Assembly: GCA_018333525.1 (NCBI GenBank) | Contig: JAGXTF010000090.1 | Span: 1-64,000 of the forward strand | Source of the DNA: Bacteroidota bacterium | GTDB lineage: Bacteria > Bacteroidota > Bacteroidia > NS11-12g > UBA955 | Length of the DNA: 64,000 bases | Direction: 5' to 3' | Part shown: one piece after another, positions 58,605-64,000 of the stretch | How the letters are laid out: every line of letters begins with the position of its first letter | How positions within the stretch are numbered: position 1 is the stretch's first letter | Notes under the pieces: model-generated | Told to the model about the DNA's origin: nothing | Databases searched by the model: none | The model's input: only the letters and a program-made list of their open reading frames with translations | Program-made: the position numbers and the translations under genes

Positions 58605-59680
58605 CAGTTCTGATGCAATTTTTCAAATTCCTTTTTCTGTGTTTTCAGGATGTCCAATCCTAAAATTACGCCAGCAACAGCGGCAAATCCCAAAACCAAT
58701 GAAACAATAGAAAACGTTATAGACTTGTTTAATGGATTCGGCCAAACCGCATCCAATGGCAATCTGATGTCATCTACAATAGAAATAAAAGGCTTTTTCC
58801 TTTCCATATCCAGCGTTGCAGCATTTAATGCAGCAACACTTTCCGCATATTGCTGATTTACGATGTTCAGGTCTCGGGTGAGTTGCATTTCCGGCACATG
58901 GGATCTGCGCATCACAGACCCAAAACTGTTATCCTGCAAATTGGCCAGCCCGTATGCTTTGCCGGTAAGTATGGAAAGCAGGGAATCTCTTTTTCTTTTA
59001 GCGAGCGTAACCAGGGTTATGCTTCGTTCTACTTTTTTGTTGATGTAAAATTCACTGATAGTGGTCAGGTGATTTTCAACGAAAGATTTGGTGAAATTTT
59101 CATCGCTGCTGGAAAATGTCATCACAATTAGCCCTGATTCCATAACGGAAGGTTTCAAATTTGCTTTGATCTGGGTGCTAAAATTTCGCAACCAAAAATC
59201 CTTTTCTTTATTCGTTCCGATTTTATAGGTATCCGAGTAGGACAATTCAGACAAAGCTTGGTTACCACTGTTCTTCCAGCTTTTGGTATATCCCATTTTG
59301 TCCATATAATAATTTACAAGAATTACAGATTTACCATCAATTTTGGTTTGGCGCAAAAGAGTTTCTTCCACCAGTTTATTGGAAACTCCCAGATCTACCA
59401 TGATGGCTTTGTTGCTTTGGGGAGCCTGCCCGCTTAAAGCCATCAGCAATTGATTGCTTGCACCTAGTTTTTGGGGCTCATTCAAAATATCGTCTTCCAG
59501 CATAAATGTAATTTTTGCTGAAAAAACCGGTTGTTTTTTCGATTCTTTAAAATAGGAATATCCAAACAAAAGAAGCGCAATTAAAATAGGAATATAAAAG
59601 AATTTGCGAACTCTTTTGAGAATAGGAATCACTTTTGATTCCCAAATTTCAAAAATATTTACAGACTTTTTTTGTTCCAT
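58604..59680 (-). CDS. Chain-length determinant (Wzz-like) protein
   Basis: Two terminal TM segments (FFYIPILIALLLFGYSYF; SITFSIVSLVLGFAAVAGVILGL) flanking a periplasmic coiled region; operon position. Confidence 0.8.
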   Translation of the reverse strand: MEQKKSVNIFEIWESKVIPILKRVRKFFYIPILIALLLFGYSYFKESKKQPVFSAKITFMLEDDILNEPQKLGASNQLLMALSGQAPQSNKAIMVDLGVSNKLVEETLLRQTKIDGKSVILVNYYMDKMGYTKSWKNSGNQALSELSYSDTYKIGTNKEKDFWLRNFSTQIKANLKPSVMESGLIVMTFSSSDENFTKSFVENHLTTISEFYINKKVERSITLVTLAKRKRDSLLSILTGKAYGLANLQDNSFGSVMRRSHVPEMQLTRDLNIVNQQYAESVAALNAATLDMERKKPFISIVDDIRLPLDAVWPNPLNKSITFSIVSLVLGFAAVAGVILGLDILKTQKKEFEKLHQN

Positions 59681-62667
59681 TATTTGCTGATTGCAACCTT
59701 GTACAAACCAATGATGGAGAGCATGGCAGTTGCCCTGGTTAAAAATTTAGTGAGAAATATGTCAAAATCGAATCGGTTTCCGTCTCTGTTTTTTGAAGGT
59801 TTGGTAACAACTTCAATTCTCGATCCGGCTTTGACTTTCGGATACACCCTGAACAGAATATAATGATGGGTTGCCACTCTTGCACCATTTGCATGAACTA
59901 CGACTACATGTCGTCTGTCGCTGGTTCTGGTGAAGCCACCACCGAAATTTCGAATATAATATTTGGCGCGTTTTCCATGAATAAAATATGCTCCAATTTC
60001 TTTCCCGCTGTTGTTCATATCCCCGGCAATGGTTACTACATTTTCTGCATAAGGAACCACAATTCTGTCGCCTCCCTTTACAATCATGTTGTAATGCGAA
60101 CGCCTGCGGTGAATGGCCTTTCTCGAATTCACCACCAGTGTAATACTGTCGCCTGTGGAACGTTTTCTGCTGATGCGGATTCCGTTTATCATGGCATCCG
60201 TTCTAAATCCACCTGCACGTGAAAAAATGGAATTTAATTTTTCATTCTCGCCTTTGAGGGCATAATATCCGGGATACATTACAGCACCATCAATATACAC
60301 CATTTTGGATGCAATAAAATTGGGATTTCTGCGAATAAATACCTTGTCGAATGGCTGTAAAATAAAATCTGAAAGTCCTGAATCCAGTGTTAAATTATCT
60401 GATATTCTGCTAACAATAATCTGTGGTTTCAGAAATACATAATTTCCATTTTCTACAAAGAGATTCCTAACAATTTCCACCTCTGTTCCGGCAGCAACAA
60501 ACGCAACGCCACCAGCCACATCAACCAGATTTTGCAAAGTCATATTGTCACTGTAAGGGAACTCTCCGCCATTTCTCACTTCACCAAAAATAGCCACAGA
60601 AAAATCACTTTTTAACTGGGAAAGATCAAACACCATCACTATATCATTTTTATCCAAAACTAAATTGGCATCAGATTCCGGATTTGCCATTGCAATCTCC
60701 AAATCTACTGTTCTGGAGGATCGCAAACCAGTTTTAATATCGGTATGGGTAACAAGCGCGCGTCTTTTAAAAGCGCTTTCTTCCAATCCACCTGCCATGG
60801 AAATCAAATCACTCACACGGGTGTTTTCACTAAATGCAAGCGATTGCGGTTTTTTAACCGCGCCATGAATAGACAATTGATATTTGCGCAGGAATTCTGT
60901 TTTGGAATAAATAATTACTTCATCTTTTGGCAATAATTCCAAATCCAATCCATCTGTTTTATTCATCACTTTTACAGGTGAAAATGGAATTAATCGCTTT
61001 TCAAAATCCGCATTGGTGCGTATTACAAACCCTCTGTCCTCATCGGCTTCTTCAGTCAGTCCACCCGACATAAAAAGGAGTTCACTCAATTGCAATCCGG
61101 CAATATAATTTGTAGTGAATGGTTTATATACAGCACCTGAAATCTGCACCGTGTAAAATTTCTGTATATCATGTCTTTTGAAGATGTAGATACTATCCCT
61201 GTCTTCAACCAACAAATCTACCTCTGTCCCCTTTTTTGCGAGGGCTTCTTTAGGGCTGAATGTGATGTATTTTTTAGAATAATCTTTATTGGTTCTCACC
61301 AGATACCCCTTATCCAAATAGGCATCGCTGGTAAGTCCGTTTGCATTTTTAATCAGGCTGCTGATCCGTAAGCCCTGTTTCACCCGGTAAGTACCCGGCA
61401 CACTAACAGCACCATGGATCAACACAGCAAACTGATTGTCTGAAGAAATGGATTTAAAATTAACACTTTGCACTCCCGCCATTTTAAAATCCTTTTTATT
61501 CCTGCGCAAACTGTCCAGGTTAACACTGATTACTTCATATTGGCTGTTGTAAATTCTGGTAATGATTACATCTTTTAGATAGGTATTGCTAAATGCGCCT
61601 CCGGCAAATTCAAGCACTTCAGAGAGGGTTTCGCTATTTTTTACTTCATATGTTCCCGGTCTGCGAACATGGCCGCTAACCTGCACCACATTTCCGGCTG
61701 GCATCACGATTACATAATCGTTGTTCTGCAAATAAATATCCCTTTGGTGCGCAATATCCTTGAAATATTCATATACGTCAAAACTATCCCGGATTACCCC
61801 ATCGCGTTTGATATAAATATTTCTCACCGAGCCAATATTGCTGGGACCTCCCATGGACACCAGCGCATTAAATGCGGAATTGGTAGCGGGTAGGGTGTAA
61901 GTTCCGGGTCTGAATACTTCGCCCAGAATATTAATACTTACCATTCTTGGACGTGTAACCGTAACAGAAAAGGAACTCTCATTACCCGTTAATCCCAATC
62001 GGGAAGCAATGATATTTCTCGCCTGACGCAAGGATAATCCTTTTAAAAATATTTTTTGATAACCTGCAATATCAATGGAACCCGATTCTGAAATTACATA
62101 GGATTTACTCCAGTACCTGTAGCCCCAAACTTCCAGCTGGATGGCATCTCCGCTGCCTAGAACATATCCTTCTGTTGCCACAATTTCATCGGTTTTATCA
62201 TAAAATTTAAAAGTCCCATCTCTAAAGAATTGCTGACCATAAATTACCGCCTCAGGATATTTTTTAGATCCTGCCTCTTTTTTTGTTTGGGCAAATTCTT
62301 CTTCCAGTAAAATTCTCTCTTTTAATGCTACAATGCGCAAATTGTCTGTTTTAATCCGGAGCAATTCTTTTTCTTCCGGACTGAGTTCGGTTTTTTGCTT
62401 TAAATCATTGATTTCTTTTTCCAGTTTTAATCGCTGTGCCTGCACTTCCAGCTTTTTTATCTCAGCTTCATTTACAATCACTTCGCTGTCTTTTGAAACC
62501 TGTTTTTGTTGTGGAATTTCCTGAATTTGTTTTTTTATCTGAGGGGTATCCAGGGCAAATGGATTCATGCTTTGCGAGGAAGAATCCGTCAATCCTGGAA
62601 ATATGAATTGTGATTTTAATCCTTGAAAAACCAGGCAGATGGCGAATACTGCGATTAATTTTTTCAT
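59680..62667 (-). CDS. Polysaccharide export protein with multiple SLBB domains (Wza-like)
   Basis: [48 protein letters not shown], then about eight SLBB-like units ([61 protein letters not shown]...). Start at 62667. Confidence 0.9.
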   Translation of the reverse strand: MKKLIAVFAICLVFQGLKSQFIFPGLTDSSSQSMNPFALDTPQIKKQIQEIPQQKQVSKDSEVIVNEAEIKKLEVQAQRLKLEKEINDLKQKTELSPEEKELLRIKTDNLRIVALKERILLEEEFAQTKKEAGSKKYPEAVIYGQQFFRDGTFKFYDKTDEIVATEGYVLGSGDAIQLEVWGYRYWSKSYVISESGSIDIAGYQKIFLKGLSLRQARNIIASRLGLTGNESSFSVTVTRPRMVSINILGEVFRPGTYTLPATNSAFNALVSMGGPSNIGSVRNIYIKRDGVIRDSFDVYEYFKDIAHQRDIYLQNNDYVIVMPAGNVVQVSGHVRRPGTYEVKNSETLSEVLEFAGGAFSNTYLKDVIITRIYNSQYEVISVNLDSLRRNKKDFKMAGVQSVNFKSISSDNQFAVLIHGAVSVPGTYRVKQGLRISSLIKNANGLTSDAYLDKGYLVRTNKDYSKKYITFSPKEALAKKGTEVDLLVEDRDSIYIFKRHDIQKFYTVQISGAVYKPFTTNYIAGLQLSELLFMSGGLTEEADEDRGFVIRTNADFEKRLIPFSPVKVMNKTDGLDLELLPKDEVIIYSKTEFLRKYQLSIHGAVKKPQSLAFSENTRVSDLISMAGGLEESAFKRRALVTHTDIKTGLRSSRTVDLEIAMANPESDANLVLDKNDIVMVFDLSQLKSDFSVAIFGEVRNGGEFPYSDNMTLQNLVDVAGGVAFVAAGTEVEIVRNLFVENGNYVFLKPQIIVSRISDNLTLDSGLSDFILQPFDKVFIRRNPNFIASKMVYIDGAVMYPGYYALKGENEKLNSIFSRAGGFRTDAMINGIRISRKRSTGDSITLVVNSRKAIHRRRSHYNMIVKGGDRIVVPYAENVVTIAGDMNNSGKEIGAYFIHGKRAKYYIRNFGGGFTRTSDRRHVVVVHANGARVATHHYILFRVYPKVKAGSRIEVVTKPSKNRDGNRFDFDIFLTKFLTRATAMLSIIGLYKVAISK

Positions 62668-63527
62668 TTTTGGAGTAGTTTTTTTAGGTAAATGCCATAT
62701 CCGCTTTTTTCTAATGGAGCGGCTAATCTTATCAATTGTTCTGAAGAAATAAATCCATTTCTCCATGCAATTTCTTCCAGGCATCCAATTTTCAGACCCT
62801 GTCTTTCTTCAATTACCTGAACAAATTGCCCTGCCTGCATCAGAGAAGAAAATGTTCCAGTATCCAGCCAGGCTGTTCCGCGGCTCATGATGCGAACCTG
62901 TAATTTATTTTTTTGAAGATAAATTTTGTTTACATCTGTAATTTCCAACTCTCCACGCTCGGACGGTTTGAGATCTTTGGATATTTGTACAACATCATTA
63001 TCATAAAAATATAAACCTGGAATTGCGTAATTCGATTTCGGATTCGTTGGCTTTTCTTCGATACTTAGTACCTGTAAATTGCTATCGAATTCTACAACAC
63101 CATATCGCTCCGGATCGCTTACGTGGTAGGCAAAAACAATACCTCCTTCAGGGTCTGCACTTTGGTAGAGAATCTCCTGTAAATTGGCTCCAAAAAAGAT
63201 ATTATCTCCAAGAATTAATGCAACTTTATCAGTACCTATAAAATCGGCACCCAAAACAAATGCCTGTGCAAGTCCTTCGGGTTTTGGTTGTTCACAATAT
63301 TCAAATCGGCAACCAAACTGGCTTCCGTCACCTAAAAGTTTTTTGAAATGTGGCAGATCATGAGGGGTGCTAATGATTAAAATTTCTCTGATTTGTGCCA
63401 TCATTAAAACCGACAATGGATAATAAACCATTGGCTTATCATACACCGGCATCAACTGTTTGCTCATCGCAAGAGTAAGCGGATGTAACCTGGTACCTGA
63501 CCCTCCGGCCAATACAATTCCTTTCAT
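62664..63527 (-). CDS. rfbA: Glucose-1-phosphate thymidylyltransferase
   Basis: [72 protein letters not shown]. Confidence 0.97.
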   Translation of the reverse strand: MKGIVLAGGSGTRLHPLTLAMSKQLMPVYDKPMVYYPLSVLMMAQIREILIISTPHDLPHFKKLLGDGSQFGCRFEYCEQPKPEGLAQAFVLGADFIGTDKVALILGDNIFFGANLQEILYQSADPEGGIVFAYHVSDPERYGVVEFDSNLQVLSIEEKPTNPKSNYAIPGLYFYDNDVVQISKDLKPSERGELEITDVNKIYLQKNKLQVRIMSRGTAWLDTGTFSSLMQAGQFVQVIEERQGLKIGCLEEIAWRNGFISSEQLIRLAAPLEKSGYGIYLKKLLQK

Positions 63528-63674
63528 GAAAATCGTGCAAAGATATGCCGCGCCCTTGCCTCAGTTCTACGCGCATCCACGAATTGTTGTAATTATTGGA
63601 CGTATGCGGGTTTTGGTGTTCTATTGTCGACTACATCGCGCTGTTCGTCCAATTTGCACATTCGAGCAGAAGAT

Positions 63675-64000
63675 TTATTTTTTTTGATACACGCGAATCC
63701 AGTCCACTTCAAAATCACAAGGCAGCATTTCTGGTTTCAAACACTGCAAATAGCGGTGATCGACAGCATTATTGAGTAGAATATACATGGGCTCTTTAAA
63801 AAATTGTTCCATCCATGCATTCAATCGAATTTCTTTTAATAAAACCCCATCAGTAAAAAAAATGATTCGCCCCGGCTCCCACAAACAACTGTAAATATGA
63901 AAGCTTGTATCTGTATTTGATGGAAGTTGTACGCTTTTAGAGAGCAATGATTTTGTTCTGTTTTCTATCTTTCCGTAATGCAGGGTCATGGTTTGTTCGT
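63675..64000 (-). CDS. Glycoside hydrolase family 16-like protein, C-terminal part, truncated by window edge
   Basis: FHIYSCLWEPGRIIFFTDGVLLKEIR...EPMYILLNNAVDHRY...CDFEVDWIRVYQKK resembles the GH16 C-terminal half; the frame stays open to the window end. Confidence 0.75.
   Translation of the reverse strand, partial: EQTMTLHYGKIENRTKSLLSKSVQLPSNTDTSFHIYSCLWEPGRIIFFTDGVLLKEIRLNAWMEQFFKEPMYILLNNAVDHRYLQCLKPEMLPCDFEVDWIRVYQKK

Noticed and set aside
1-64000. CRISPR array, phage or insertion sequence
   Set aside because: No regularly spaced direct repeats, transposase or integrase motifs, or terminal inverted repeats seen; repeats present are protein-domain repeats within genes.

Overview
The window is a gene-dense, AT-rich chromosomal segment from a Bacteroidota (Bacteroidetes) bacterium. 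The evidence for the phylum is three type IX secretion (T9SS) C-terminal sorting domains, DUF4199, a LytTR regulator, a TonB-dependent receptor, a multi-SLBB exopolysaccharide exporter, and several TTTG-N20-TAnnTTTG promoters. I see about 49 protein genes. I found no rRNA, tRNA, CRISPR array, IS element or phage genes. Recognisable blocks are: two M16 peptidases, an MFS transporter, an RluB/RsuA-type pseudouridine synthase and folK (0-7 kb); coaX, lptC, a CNNM/CBS protein and thioredoxins (9-14.4 kb); a di-heme cytochrome c peroxidase, an AIM24-like protein, a bestrophin and an FAH-family protein (15.6-19.8 kb); the RDD / SpoIIM / DUF4129 / DUF4350 / MoxR / DUF58 cluster (19.8-27 kb); two giant T9SS cargo proteins (31.6-43.8 kb); a WG-repeat protein with a lipoprotein (44-48.8 kb); gap, a TonB receptor and tyrS (48.8-54.7 kb); and an exopolysaccharide operon at the right edge (57.6-64 kb). 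The best candidate for an undescribed system is a solitary SIR2-TPR protein (54800..57358, minus). It has intact SIR2/NADase-type motifs, a Pro/Lys/Glu-rich hinge and exactly ten tandem 44-aa TPR-like repeats. Its TTG start sits behind a strong Shine-Dalgarno sequence, and an upstream hairpin has a loop perfectly complementary to that sequence. The second is a 2,766-aa surface protein built from three ~1.66-kb IPT/FG-GAP/ASH modules followed by nine ASH-like repeats. All assignments are by eye, with no database search.
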